This document shows positions 44,095 to 53,520 of a stretch of 64,000 nt of DNA, in pieces. Origin of the DNA: Thermococcus piezophilus (GTDB lineage: Archaea; Methanobacteriota_B; Thermococci; Thermococcales; Thermococcaceae). Under the pieces are notes generated by a model. It had not been told where the DNA came from. It searched no databases and was given only the letters and a program-made list of their open reading frames with translations. A program made the translations under genes and the position numbers. Location of the stretch: the NCBI RefSeq assembly GCF_001647085.1, contig NZ_CP015520.1, positions 1,164,219-1,228,218 on the forward strand, written 5' to 3'. Each line of letters begins with the position of its first letter. The first letter of the stretch is position 1.

Positions 44095-46986
44095 TTATTC
44101 AACAAACACAGCCGGCTTCATGGGCATTGCCTGTTTCTTCTTTCCGCCCTTGTCCACCTCTGGGTTGATGATTATTTCTAAGCCAAGCTCCTTCTCGATG
44201 AAGTCCTTGGCTTCTCTCAGGGCCTTCTCCTCGTCGATGCGCTTGATTTCAAAAGCCCTGTCCTTTATCAGGCGCTGTATCATCTTGCTTATCTCCTTGC
44301 CGTGCTTCCTCATCTCCGGGTCCTTCATGAGCTCGGACATTGCTTCCCTGAAGTCCCTCTTTTCAGCGACGACCTCAGCAACGCGCCACTTCCACTCTGG
44401 AGCCGTGTAGATGTATGCCCTCTTTGCATCCTCTATCTTTGCCACGCGGATTATCTCCTTGATGTCCTCGATGAGGTTCTTGACGTACTCCTCCTCCAGC
44501 TCTATTGTTTCGTTCCACCACTCCGGATTTGGCTCGGGCCACTTTGCAAGGCTCACGAAGCCCTCTCCGCCGAGCTTCTCCCAGAGCTCCTCGCTGATGT
44601 GCGGTGTGAACGAGGCCATAAGCCTGACCCATACGTCGGCGAGGGTTCTCAGGACGTAGCGCTTGGCCTCGTCGTCTCGTCCCTCGGTTCTCCTTAGATA
44701 CCAGCGTAGGTCGTTCAGGACTGAATAAAACGCCCACTGCACTGCTGTTCTTGTTCTGAACTCCTCCAGTCCCCTGGTGGCTCCTTCAATGGCCTTGTTC
44801 AGGCGGTGTAGCATCCACCTGTCGATGTCCTTCAGCTCAGTTGGCTTTGCTTCATATTCAGCAAATTCGCTTACCAGCTCGTAGAACCTCTCGACCTGCT
44901 TTCTGAGCTTGCCGACCTCCTTCCTGCGCCAGTCGAAGTCGCTATCGTGTTCAGCTAGGCTCATTATGTAGAGCCTCACAACGTCTGCGCCGTTCTCGTT
45001 TATTGCATCAATGAAGTTCAGCACATTCCCCTTGCTCTTGCTCATTTTCTTGCCTTCCAGCGTTCCGAAGCCGTTTACGGCTATGCCCCTCGGCCAGTGC
45101 CCCTTCCTGAATATCGCCACGTGGTTGAAGATGAAGAACGTGAGGTGGTTCGGGATTAAGTCCTTCGCCGAGCAGCGCCAGTCGAGCGGGTACCAGTACT
45201 CGAACTCCTCCTTCATCTCGTGGATTATCTCCGCGGGAATGCCCGTCTTCTCAGCCAGCTCTTTCTCCCTCTCTTCGCTGAACTCCTCCCCGAACAGGTA
45301 GTCGAAGAACTCCCTGTCGAGCTTCTCAGGGTCGAGCCTGCCCTCTTCTCTCAGCTTGTTGATGTGCCTGCTTATGGTGTAGTAGGCCATGTAGATGGTC
45401 GAGTCGCTCAGGCTCTCGATTACCCACTCCGGATCCCATGGGAGTGGTGTTCCAAGGCCAACTTTCCTCGCGCAGGCCTTCTTGTCGAGCCAGTCTATTA
45501 CCGCCTCGAACTGTGTGCGCCTGCTCTCTGGGTAAATCGTCATGTTGGCTAGAGCTTCCCTCGCCTTTTCCTTCCACTCGGGGTTTCCGTAGTCGATGAA
45601 CCACTGGTCGTGGATTATCTTGATGACCGCCTGGTTGCCGAACCTTGAAATGACCGGCTTCTCGGCGAACTCGTACATTATCTCGGCGATGCCCTTCTCC
45701 TGGAGCTCCTTTGCTATTAGGTCCTTAACCTCCTGAACGGGCTTGCCTGCGTAGGGCTCAATCTTGAAGACTCCCTTGTGGTACTCTGCCTTGTAGATGT
45801 TCTTGGTGGCTTCCTCGAGCTTTTCATCGTCCTTCTGGCTCTTTACACCGAGCTTCTCAACTTCCTCAACCGCCGGGAACTCGCCGTAGCCCTCAAGCTT
45901 TATCAGCGGGATGTAGCTTATCTCCTCAACCACACGCGGGTCGATGTCGTACTTCAGCAGTATCTCGGTTTCCTTCTTTAAATCCTCTAAAGCCACGTGG
46001 TCGAAGGGGGCATGAGCAGGAACGCTCATAACAACTCCGGTGGCGTTGTCAGGGTCAACGAACTCAGCCGGCAGGATTATGACCTCGTCGCCCGTTATGG
46101 GGTTCTTCACGTACTTACCTATGAGTCTCTCGCCCTTGAACTCCTCGATGACCTCAATTTCCCTGTCCTGGAAGGAGAGCTTGTAAGCTGCCTCCTTGCT
46201 GATTATCCAGGTCTCTTCCCTATTGCCGCGCCTGACCTTTGCTTTGACGTAGATCGCCTCTGGATTCAGCCACATGTTGGTTACGCCATAGACTGTCTCC
46301 GGCCTCAGCGTAGCGGCCGGCATGTATATTTCCTCGTCGTTCTCCTCCAGGATAAACTTGATGATGACGTACTCAAGTATCTGAACGTCCTCGCCCTCCA
46401 TTATGTCGTGGTCGCCGAGCGGGGTGCCAACAACGGGATCCCATCTAACCCTGTGGGCGCCCTTAACGACCAGCCCCATATCCTTTAGCGTCCAGAACTG
46501 CCACTCTATGAACTTGCTGAAGGGTGGGAACAGGCTGGTGGTGTGGAACTCCCTGCTCCAGTCAACGGAGAAGCCGGCCCTTATGAATGTCTCCCTTGCG
46601 GCCTTCATGAAGTACTTGACTATCTCCTTCGGATCCTCAAACTTCCACAGTATCTCCTCGGGCACCTTGTAGACGTCGTGGTAGATGCGGATGGTTTTGG
46701 GGTCGCGGTTCTTTATGCGCTCAGCGATTCCGACTATCGGGGCTCCGGTGATGTGCCAGCCCATTGGGAACAGCACGTTGTAGCCCTGCATCCTCTTAAA
46801 GCGCGCTATGACGTCGGGAATCGTGTAGGTCCTCGCGTGACCGACGTGCAGGTGTCCTGAGAGGTAGGGAAAGGCAACCGTTATGTAGAACTTTGGCTTA
46901 TCTTCTCTCTTCGGCTCGAAGACCTTTTCCTCCAGCCAGCGCTTCTGCCACTTCTCCTCAATAGCCCTGAAGTTAAGATCCTCCAT
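44095..46986 (-). CDS. leuS: Leucyl-tRNA synthetase
   Basis: This 963-residue class I synthetase charges tRNA-Leu. The HIGH-type motif is in FPYLSGHLHVGHARTYTIPD (about 34-53), a CP1 editing domain follows (about 150-450) and the KMSKS motif is GKKMSKSKGNV. The C-terminal region is of the archaeal/eukaryotic type. The ATG at 46986 follows GAGGAGGTTTAGGC. Both tRNA-Leu genes in this window are substrates. Confidence 0.96.
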   Translation of the reverse strand: MEDLNFRAIEEKWQKRWLEEKVFEPKREDKPKFYITVAFPYLSGHLHVGHARTYTIPDVIARFKRMQGYNVLFPMGWHITGAPIVGIAERIKNRDPKTIRIYHDVYKVPEEILWKFEDPKEIVKYFMKAARETFIRAGFSVDWSREFHTTSLFPPFSKFIEWQFWTLKDMGLVVKGAHRVRWDPVVGTPLGDHDIMEGEDVQILEYVIIKFILEENDEEIYMPAATLRPETVYGVTNMWLNPEAIYVKAKVRRGNREETWIISKEAAYKLSFQDREIEVIEEFKGERLIGKYVKNPITGDEVIILPAEFVDPDNATGVVMSVPAHAPFDHVALEDLKKETEILLKYDIDPRVVEEISYIPLIKLEGYGEFPAVEEVEKLGVKSQKDDEKLEEATKNIYKAEYHKGVFKIEPYAGKPVQEVKDLIAKELQEKGIAEIMYEFAEKPVISRFGNQAVIKIIHDQWFIDYGNPEWKEKAREALANMTIYPESRRTQFEAVIDWLDKKACARKVGLGTPLPWDPEWVIESLSDSTIYMAYYTISRHINKLREEGRLDPEKLDREFFDYLFGEEFSEEREKELAEKTGIPAEIIHEMKEEFEYWYPLDWRCSAKDLIPNHLTFFIFNHVAIFRKGHWPRGIAVNGFGTLEGKKMSKSKGNVLNFIDAINENGADVVRLYIMSLAEHDSDFDWRRKEVGKLRKQVERFYELVSEFAEYEAKPTELKDIDRWMLHRLNKAIEGATRGLEEFRTRTAVQWAFYSVLNDLRWYLRRTEGRDDEAKRYVLRTLADVWVRLMASFTPHISEELWEKLGGEGFVSLAKWPEPNPEWWNETIELEEEYVKNLIEDIKEIIRVAKIEDAKRAYIYTAPEWKWRVAEVVAEKRDFREAMSELMKDPEMRKHGKEISKMIQRLIKDRAFEIKRIDEEKALREAKDFIEKELGLEIIINPEVDKGGKKKQAMPMKPAVFVE

Positions 46987-47200
46987 GCCTAAACCTCCTC
47001 AAAGTTTTTTCAAAAGAGCCTGAGAATGGAAACTCCATAATAGGGGGGTTATTGGGGTAATCAGACATCGGCGTGATTGCAGCGGTGGAGAAGACACTCC
47101 CCCCTCATAGGCATCGGGGTAGGTAACGGGTTTTGGTATTTAAGGTTTTTGGGTTTTCACTCCCATGCAAAAGGGTAGAAAAGAATGGAAAAGTGGAAGT
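46987..47200 (-). promoter_or_regulatory. Long leuS leader and promoter
   Basis: On the minus strand CCTTAAATACC (47135-47145) is the likely TATA box, so the leuS mRNA would carry a leader of about 120 bases, long for this organism. The leader has several G/C runs (GAGGGGGGAG, CCCCCCTA) able to pair. No gene is seen. It could hold a regulatory structure or a small RNA. Confidence 0.45.
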
Positions 47201-50200
47201 TCAATCATTCTTTCTCTTGAACAGCGGCCACCAGGCCTTCTCGCCGAAGAGGGCCATAGTGGCAGGTCCTACGAAGTACACTGCCATTGCGGCCGTCAGG
47301 AGAACTCCAATGGCTAGGGCGAATCCTATCTCCCTGACTCCCCAGGTTGCACCTGTCATCAGCGAGCCGTAGGTAGCCGCCAGCACCGCTGCCAGGCCGA
47401 TGACAATCAGGTCCATGGTTCCCGCTGCAACTACCAGGGCCTCCCTCGGTTCTCTCCTCTCGAACTCGTCCCTGGCTTTGATGAGGAAGAAGCTGTTGTA
47501 GTCGATGCCGACTCCCATGAGAACTACGAAGACCATCATGGGCAGGAACCACATTATCTGCTGCCCGAAGACCCTCTCAAAGAGCCAGCTGGAGAGCCAG
47601 ATGCTCAGCAGGACGCCAGTGGCTATGGTGACCATTGTAGTAATTACCGCCGGCAGTCCCTTGAGAGTCGGTATGAGCGACAGGAACATCAGCAGCAGCG
47701 CCACTGGGAATATCCTGTGCCAGAAGACGTCGTTGATGAGGTTGCTAAGGTCGAGGGCCAGTGCAGTGGCTCCGCCTACCAGCCCGTCTTTGAGCCCTCC
47801 TGAGCTCTTTTCGTCCTTGATGATGGACCTTATCTCCTTCACCATGTCCTTGGAGTGCTCGTCGGTGGCGCTGTACTTTCCTGTCACCTGGATGAGCACC
47901 TTCTTTCCGTCCTTGGAGATGTAGCGGTCGCCGCCGAGGCTCTTGAGCCCGTCGAGGCCGACGCCGCTAATCGGCTCTCCGTAGGGCTGGGTCACTGTGT
48001 AGACGTACTTAACGCCCTCAACCTTCTCTATCTTCTTTGCGATGCTGTCGATGGTGGTCAGATCGCTGTCGCTCACCGGGTGGTCGAACTCGATGACGAC
48101 GTAGGTCGGCGACGCCACACTGGCACCTATCTTCTCCTCCGTCAGCTGGAGGAAGTGGTAGGTATCGCTGTCCTTCGGGATGAAGAGCTTGATGTCGTGT
48201 GTTCCGTGGAAGTTGGCGAAGTTGTAGGCTGCCGGAACCGTCAGGAGTAGGGCTATGAGAACGACGACCTTGGCGTGCCTCGTTGCCCAGTCGGCTATTC
48301 TGCTTTTCTCGTGGATGTCTATCCCCTCAATGTGCTTGATATGCCTCGGCCACCAGAATATCGGCTTGTTGCCTATCAGGACAGTTATTGCTGGTATGAG
48401 TGTCAGAGACGCCAGGAGCACCGTTATGACGGCTATTGGGGCTATTATACCCATTGTCTTGAATATCGGAAACTCGTAGGCGAGCACGAAGGAGGCGAAG
48501 GCTATTATGTCTGTCGAGGCCGAGGCAAGCACAGCATCCTTGGCGCGCTTCAAGGCCTCGCTTGCCGCAGTGTTGTGGTCGTAGCCTTCAGCTAGGTACT
48601 CCCTGAACCTGTGGAGGTAGTAGGTTGAGTAGTCTATTCCCAGTCCGAGGGCGGTGGTGACGGTGAGCATCTGGGCCCAGCTACCGACGTCAAGGATATC
48701 GCCCTTGGCGAGGAGGTAGAGTATTCCAAGAGCAGTGAGGGTGGCGGTTGCGACACCTGTAAACGGCAGGAATGTTGCGAGCAGTGCCGCACCCATGATG
48801 ATGAAGAGCACTATCAGTGCCCCGATGATGCTGAACTTCGTCGTCTTATCGTTGTCCTCCTTGCCGTACTTGATGGTCTCATAGGTCTGAACCGGCGTGC
48901 CGCTGACGTAGGCCTCGACCTGTGGGAAGGCCTTTCCAAACTCCCTAAGCGCAACTTCCTTGGCCTTCAGGGAGTTCTCGTACTGAACCTTTGAACTCTT
49001 CTCGAGGGCAGATACTCCCTTGAGACCCTGTGGGACGAAGAGGACGAGCATCGTCGTGTTGTCTGGGCTCTTGAGCATCTCGATGTAGTTCTTCGCCTTA
49101 TCGTAGATCGTTGGGTAGATGTACTCCTCAATGGGTGTAACGTCATCCCTTGTTATGGCATTGGGGTCGTCCTTGAACTTGAAGGCGAGGTTCACGAGCT
49201 CGTCCGTGTCAATGTGAAGCTCAAGGCCCTGCGAGTTCTCGTTTATGTACTCTCCGATCAGGGCTTTGACCTTCTCCTTAACTAAAGCCTCAAGCTCCTC
49301 CACGCTCACCGGATACTCCTTAATAACGGCCGTTAGGGTGTCCTTCATGGCCCGCTTCACGATCTCAGGTGCGTCAATGTCATCCAGCTTCCAGTTGATC
49401 TCGTCAATGAAGAGCTCCTCGGCGATCTTTCTTGGGCTCTCGCCCTCGTAGATCCTCTTTGCCACGTCCTTGAAGTCTATTCTTTCAACGTTTCCAGCGA
49501 GGGAGACAACGACGCTCAGGGTGGCGTTCTCAAGCTTCTCACCACTTAGTATTCCCTCTGGATCGGCCGTCGCGACTTCCACAAGCTTCCTAGCAGTCTC
49601 GTTGGCGTTGGGCATTCCGGCAAGCTTCTCGATGGTACCCTGAATCAAGAGGGCCTTTGCTATGCCATCGACGTTTCCGCCGCTCTCGTAGATGGCATCA
49701 AGCGTCTTCTCGTCGAGAGAAAGGCCCTGTTCTTCCAAAACACTCTCCATCAGCCCAATCGTAACCTCCTTGAGCAGGACTGGATCCTTTGCAAGAACTC
49801 CTGTGGCGTTCGTGTCGTAAGCCATTACGGTTTTCACAATGACTGGGACGAGGGCTTTCTCTTCCTCCAGAACACTCTCTGAGATCTCCTCGATGAGTAC
49901 CTTTTCGAGTTCCTGCTGGCTAGCGTTTATGAGGTTCCTGCTGAGCTCAGCGTATGCCATGTCAGTGGAGTTGATGAGGGCCTTGAGACCCATCATCTGG
50001 TTGTAGAGGAGCGTGAGGTTCTGCCTCATCTCAAGGTATGCACCGGCAAGTTCAGGGAGGCTCTCCTTCGTCATGTTGATTGACTGTGATAAGAGCTCCA
50101 TCTGCGAAAGGGCTTCTCCGAAGGTGTCACTCGCGTTCAGCGCCGAGATATAGAGAATTCCTGTCAGGTTGGCAGTCTGCCTCGTCAGGTTGAGGGCCAT

Positions 50201-50557
50201 GTCGTAGGACTGGTTCTGGAGAAGCTCAATCGCATCGTAGTAGGATGTGAAGTTGTCACCGTAGGGCTTGGCTTCCGCCTTGAAGCGCTCGTAGGCCTCT
50301 TTCGCCTTTGGATCGTTCACGTTGATGTTGGTTATCACCATGTAGGTCTGGTTATCGCTCTGGGAGAAGCTTGGAAAGTCCTGGGACAGAATATCCTGAA
50401 CCCTGACAGACTCAACGTCTTTCGGCAGGAACTGGTCGGTGCTGTAGTTGGTCACGTCCTTCAGCTTCACTGCCAGTGGTGCCGCGAGGATTATGATGAC
50501 TATCCAGAGTGCGACTACCAGCTTTGCGTGCTTCACTATCCACTCGTTCCAGGCCAT
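47201..50557 (-). CDS. MMPL/RND-superfamily exporter
   Basis: This 1118-residue membrane protein is of the MMPL/Patched-like RND family: TM1 near the N-terminus (VVALWIVIIILAAPLAVKLK), a very large helical extracytoplasmic domain (about 40-560), TM2-TM6, a second domain and TM7-TM12 (VLMGVGIDYNSFFLIKARDE). The substrate (lipid, hydrophobe or drug) is unknown. The ATG at 50557 follows GACGGTGATGGC. It is divergent from a PadR regulator that probably controls it. Confidence 0.87.
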   Translation of the reverse strand: MAWNEWIVKHAKLVVALWIVIIILAAPLAVKLKDVTNYSTDQFLPKDVESVRVQDILSQDFPSFSQSDNQTYMVITNINVNDPKAKEAYERFKAEAKPYGDNFTSYYDAIELLQNQSYDMALNLTRQTANLTGILYISALNASDTFGEALSQMELLSQSINMTKESLPELAGAYLEMRQNLTLLYNQMMGLKALINSTDMAYAELSRNLINASQQELEKVLIEEISESVLEEEKALVPVIVKTVMAYDTNATGVLAKDPVLLKEVTIGLMESVLEEQGLSLDEKTLDAIYESGGNVDGIAKALLIQGTIEKLAGMPNANETARKLVEVATADPEGILSGEKLENATLSVVVSLAGNVERIDFKDVAKRIYEGESPRKIAEELFIDEINWKLDDIDAPEIVKRAMKDTLTAVIKEYPVSVEELEALVKEKVKALIGEYINENSQGLELHIDTDELVNLAFKFKDDPNAITRDDVTPIEEYIYPTIYDKAKNYIEMLKSPDNTTMLVLFVPQGLKGVSALEKSSKVQYENSLKAKEVALREFGKAFPQVEAYVSGTPVQTYETIKYGKEDNDKTTKFSIIGALIVLFIIMGAALLATFLPFTGVATATLTALGILYLLAKGDILDVGSWAQMLTVTTALGLGIDYSTYYLHRFREYLAEGYDHNTAASEALKRAKDAVLASASTDIIAFASFVLAYEFPIFKTMGIIAPIAVITVLLASLTLIPAITVLIGNKPIFWWPRHIKHIEGIDIHEKSRIADWATRHAKVVVLIALLLTVPAAYNFANFHGTHDIKLFIPKDSDTYHFLQLTEEKIGASVASPTYVVIEFDHPVSDSDLTTIDSIAKKIEKVEGVKYVYTVTQPYGEPISGVGLDGLKSLGGDRYISKDGKKVLIQVTGKYSATDEHSKDMVKEIRSIIKDEKSSGGLKDGLVGGATALALDLSNLINDVFWHRIFPVALLLMFLSLIPTLKGLPAVITTMVTIATGVLLSIWLSSWLFERVFGQQIMWFLPMMVFVVLMGVGIDYNSFFLIKARDEFERREPREALVVAAGTMDLIVIGLAAVLAATYGSLMTGATWGVREIGFALAIGVLLTAAMAVYFVGPATMALFGEKAWWPLFKRKND

Positions 50558-50599
50558 AGCCATCACCGTCTATGTCACTCTTCAATATGAAGTTTTCAA

Positions 50600-50620
50600 A
50601 CATGTTTAAGTTCGACATGT
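50600..50620. promoter_or_regulatory. Candidate PadR operator
   Basis: Two ACATGT half-sites (50600-50605 and 50615-50620) frame a nine-base spacer between the divergent exporter and PadR genes, just upstream of the regulator's TATA region (TATATTTTATAAGC, 50631-50644). The arrangement ATGT-N9-ACAT resembles sites reported for PadR proteins (ATGT-N8-ACAT). Confidence 0.5.
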
Positions 50621-50670
50621 CTTTGAGGGATATATTTTATAAGCCTTTTGAACAAATTTATGATAAGGGG

Positions 50671-51165
50671 GTGATAGAAACGACCGATAATGTAGAGAAG
50701 CGCATAGTCAAGGGGCTGTTTACTGTCCCCCTGAAGAATATAATTCTTGTCATTGTCGGCTTAAAGGGTGAAACCCATGGCTATGAACTCTTGAAGGAAC
50801 TCGAAAAGTTCGCCGTCGGCCTCTGGAAGCCGAGCCACAGCAACCTCTACACGCTTTTGAATAAGATGGTCGAGGAGGGCCTCCTCGAACCTAAGGAGGA
50901 GTACCGTGGAAAGGTTAGACGCGTGAAGTACCGCCTTACAGAGAGGGGATGGGAGTACCTCAAGACCTCGAACGACCTGGCTTTGAGAACCCTCTACACG
51001 GCCGTTGACTACCATGAGAGGCTCAAGAAGAAGCTTGAAGCGGCTGGACATGAGAGGAAGATGAAGAGGGAAACTGTCATGGAATACCTTGATCTGCTCA
51101 AGAAGATAAGGAACATCCTCGATGAGGAAATAAAGAGGATAGAAGAGGAGCTTGAAGGGGATTAA
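50671..51165 (+). CDS. PadR-family transcriptional regulator
   Basis: This about 164-residue regulator has the PadR winged helix (IILVIVGLKGETHGYELLKE, then PSHSNLYTLLNKMVEEGLLE and VRRVKYRLTERGWEYL) and a helical C-terminal dimerisation region. Codons further upstream in the same frame lie at or before the TATA box, so translation should begin near 50671: GTG 50671 overlaps the GGGGGTGAT site, and the codon best spaced from that site is again ACG (50680). It likely represses itself and the divergent exporter. Confidence 0.85.
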   Translation: MIETTDNVEKRIVKGLFTVPLKNIILVIVGLKGETHGYELLKELEKFAVGLWKPSHSNLYTLLNKMVEEGLLEPKEEYRGKVRRVKYRLTERGWEYLKTSNDLALRTLYTAVDYHERLKKKLEAAGHERKMKRETVMEYLDLLKKIRNILDEEIKRIEEELEGD

Positions 51166-51183
51166 TAGGCTCTTCTGTAGGTG

Positions 51184-52257
51184 TCACAGCTGAATAAGCT
51201 CCCTTTCAGCTTTAGTTAGCCTCTCCCCCCTTCCGTTTTCAACCATCACATCGTCCTCTATCCTGACTCCCCCGAGGCCCGGGAGGTATATTCCTGGCTC
51301 TATCGTGAAGGTCATGCCGTTTTCCAGGACTAATTCTCCATCCGGTCCTATGTATGGCTCCTCATGGACGTCTAAGCCCAGGCCGTGGCCGGTTCTGTGG
51401 GTGAAGTATTTGCTGTAGCCCGCCTTCGCTATGTATTCTCTCGCGGCCTTATCGACTTCCCTGGCCGTTATCCCCTCACGGACGGTCTGGAAGGCGCTCT
51501 CCTGGGCGTTCTTGACGACCTCGTAAATCTCTAGAAGCTTTTCGTCCGGCTTTCCTAACGCGATGGTTCTCGTTATGTCGGAGCAGTAGCTCTCCCACTT
51601 GGCGCCGTAGTCGAGGATAACGAGGTCTCCCTTCTTCAGCTTCCTCTCGCCGGGTGCATGGTGTGGATTAGCCCCATTCTCTCCTGATGCCACTATCGGC
51701 TCGAAGGAGATTCCATCGGAGCGCTCCCTTATCATCAGCTCGATTTTCAAAGCGAGCTCTCTCTCGCTCATACCGATTAAGTTCATGGCGAGGATTTCCT
51801 CGAAGACATCATCAACGACTTGGGCCGCCTTCTCCATGAGCCTTATCTCTTCTCTGTCCTTCCTCATTCTCAACTCGCGCATTAGACTGCTGAGCGGGTG
51901 GAGATCGTGGTCCCTGAGGAGCTTCTCGATGCCTATCAGCCAGTCGGCCCTCATAGTGTTCTCGACAAGGAGCCTGCCTGAGGTTATGTCAAGCTCCCTC
52001 AGAATTCCTCCCAGTTTCCCGTAGGGGTTCTCTCCATCACGCCAGAAGGTAACTGGGAAGTCCTCGATAACGTTCCCGTAGAGGCTTGGAGCCAGGAGGT
52101 GATATTCTCCATCGGAATTCACTGCCAGAACGGTCAGCCTCTCTCCTGCCTCATGGATGTGCAGGCCGGTCAGGTAGTAGAGGTTTGAGCCGGGGCTCAC
52201 CAAAGCTCCATTAAAACCCTGCTTCTCCATGAGGGAAACGAGCTTGTCGAGGCACAT
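51184..52257 (-). CDS. pepQ: Xaa-Pro dipeptidase/aminopeptidase
   Basis: This 357-residue M24 metallopeptidase cleaves Xaa-Pro bonds. The creatinase-like N-domain is followed by the pita-bread catalytic domain with metal ligands in VILDYGAKWESYCSDITRTI, HRTGHGLGLDVHEEP, FTIEPGIYLPG and RIEDDVMVEN. The ATG at 52257 follows GGCGGTGATAGC. It is divergent from rpl15e and shares a symmetric TTTTAAAA TATA core with it. Confidence 0.94.
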   Translation of the reverse strand: MCLDKLVSLMEKQGFNGALVSPGSNLYYLTGLHIHEAGERLTVLAVNSDGEYHLLAPSLYGNVIEDFPVTFWRDGENPYGKLGGILRELDITSGRLLVENTMRADWLIGIEKLLRDHDLHPLSSLMRELRMRKDREEIRLMEKAAQVVDDVFEEILAMNLIGMSERELALKIELMIRERSDGISFEPIVASGENGANPHHAPGERKLKKGDLVILDYGAKWESYCSDITRTIALGKPDEKLLEIYEVVKNAQESAFQTVREGITAREVDKAAREYIAKAGYSKYFTHRTGHGLGLDVHEEPYIGPDGELVLENGMTFTIEPGIYLPGLGGVRIEDDVMVENGRGERLTKAERELIQL

Positions 52258-52286
52258 TGCTATCACCGCCTAGACTACTCCGCAAC

Positions 52287-52294
52287 TTTTAAAA
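52287..52294. promoter_or_regulatory. Symmetric TATA core shared by pepQ and rpl15e
   Basis: TTTTAAAA is identical on both strands and is placed about 25-30 bases from plausible transcript starts of both divergent genes (near 52265 for pepQ and 52320 for rpl15e). One site may serve both directions. Confidence 0.45.
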
Positions 52295-52321
52295 ACTCAC
52301 TCTCCAACTTCGCTCGACTAG

Positions 52322-52359
52322 GCGGGGGAACCCGCGGGATGTTCCGCTAAGCGGAGAAC
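52322..52359 (+). promoter_or_regulatory. Two hairpins in the rpl15e leader
   Basis: GCGGG-GGAA-CCCGC (52322-52335) has a GNRA-type tetraloop, and GTTCCGC-TAA-GCGGAGAAC (52341-52359) follows at once. They lie at the start of the predicted rpl15e mRNA, before the GAGGTGGAAAAG ribosome-binding site, and may mimic an rRNA site for feedback control. Confidence 0.45.
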
Positions 52360-52387
52360 CACAAACGAGGGAAGTGAGGTGGAAAAG

Positions 52388-52972
52388 ATGGGAATGTATA
52401 AGTACATTAGGGAAGCCTGGAAGACTCCGAAGAAGACCTACGTCGGTCAGCTTCTCAAGGTTAGGATGATTAAGTGGCGCAGGGAGCCGAGCGTTGTTAG
52501 GGTTGAGCGCCCGACGAGGCTCGACAGGGCCAGGAGCCTCGGCTACCAGGCCAAGCAGGGCTACGTCATCGTTCGCGTTCGCGTCAGGCGCGGCGGAAGG
52601 AAGAGGCCAAGGTGGAAGGGCGGTAGGAAGCCCTCCAAGATGGGTATGGTCAAGTACAGCCCGAAGAAGAGCCTCCAGTGGATTGCCGAGGAGAAGGCTG
52701 CCCGCAAGTTCCCGAACCTTGAGGTTCTCAACAGCTACTGGGTCGGCGAGGACGGAATGTACAAGTGGTTCGAGGTCATCATGGTCGACCCGCACCACCC
52801 GGTCATAAAGAGCGACCCGAAGATCGCCTGGATTGCTGGCAAGGCCCACAAGGGCAGGGTCTTCCGCGGACTCACCAGCGCCGGCAGGAAGAGCCGTGGC
52901 TTGAGGAACAAGGGCAAGGGCGCCGAGAAGGTCAGGCCCAGTGTAAGGGCCAACAAGGGCAAGACCAAGTGA
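52388..52972 (+). CDS. rpl15e: 50S ribosomal protein eL15 (L15e)
   Basis: This encodes eL15 (194 residues), a basic archaeal/eukaryotic large-subunit protein. Signatures are [40 protein letters not shown] and [20 protein letters not shown]. The ATG at 52388 follows GAGGTGGAAAAG; GTG 52379 lies inside that site. It heads a group with an RNA-binding protein and RNase P component 3. Confidence 0.96.
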   Translation: MGMYKYIREAWKTPKKTYVGQLLKVRMIKWRREPSVVRVERPTRLDRARSLGYQAKQGYVIVRVRVRRGGRKRPRWKGGRKPSKMGMVKYSPKKSLQWIAEEKAARKFPNLEVLNSYWVGEDGMYKWFEVIMVDPHHPVIKSDPKIAWIAGKAHKGRVFRGLTSAGRKSRGLRNKGKGAEKVRPSVRANKGKTK

Positions 52973-53064
52973 TCTGCCCTTTTGTTTCTATTCCTTCAGC
53001 TTTTTGTCCCCAGCTCAGGCGAACTTTTTAAACCCTTCATCGTTTCTCTTCTCTGGTGAGAAAA

Positions 53065-53520
53065 ATGGCGAAGATAAAGGCACATCACGTCAGGCTGACC
53101 ACCTTCATCCACGCGACTGAGGATGAGGACAAGGTTCTTGAGGCGATATCAACCTTCATCCCAGAGGAGATAGACGACGATGATGTCCTCTTTGACATCG
53201 TTGAGACTCAGGGCTTCTTTGGTAATCCGATTAAGGTTGTGAACGTTGAGATAAAGAGGAGCAAGGCCGTCAGGACCTTCCTCGAATACTTCAAGGAGCT
53301 CCTGAGCGATCGGGATAAAACCTACCTCCTTGACCACCTCGACGAGAAGGTCGACGAGGAAGGCACCTTCTACGTCCGCTTCAACAAGCAGAGGGCATAC
53401 CTCGGCGAGGCAGAGGTAGATGAGGGCGAGGACGTCATCCAGATAAAGATAAAGGCCAAAGCCTTCCCGATAAAAAAGGAAGCCGTCGTCAAAGCCGTTA
53501 GGGAGTGGCTGGATGAATGA
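53065..53520 (+). CDS. Predicted exosome-associated RNA-binding protein (COG1325)
   Basis: This 151-residue protein belongs to COG1325, predicted RNA-binding proteins linked to the archaeal exosome by gene context. It has no catalytic motif; recognisable stretches are HHVRLTTFIHATEDEDKVLE and NPIKVVNVEIKRSKAVRTFL. The ATG at 53065 follows GGTGAGAAA. It overlaps the RNase P gene rnp3 by four bases, supporting a role in RNA processing. Confidence 0.85.
   Translation: MAKIKAHHVRLTTFIHATEDEDKVLEAISTFIPEEIDDDDVLFDIVETQGFFGNPIKVVNVEIKRSKAVRTFLEYFKELLSDRDKTYLLDHLDEKVDEEGTFYVRFNKQRAYLGEAEVDEGEDVIQIKIKAKAFPIKKEAVVKAVREWLDE

Noticed and set aside
45997..46488. 163-codon plus-strand frame inside leuS
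   Set aside because: It mirrors the leuS coding sequence and has no initiation signal.
47050..47120. C/D box guide RNA in the leuS leader
   Set aside because: CTGA-like boxes exist but no RTGATGA C box with correct spacing was found on either strand.
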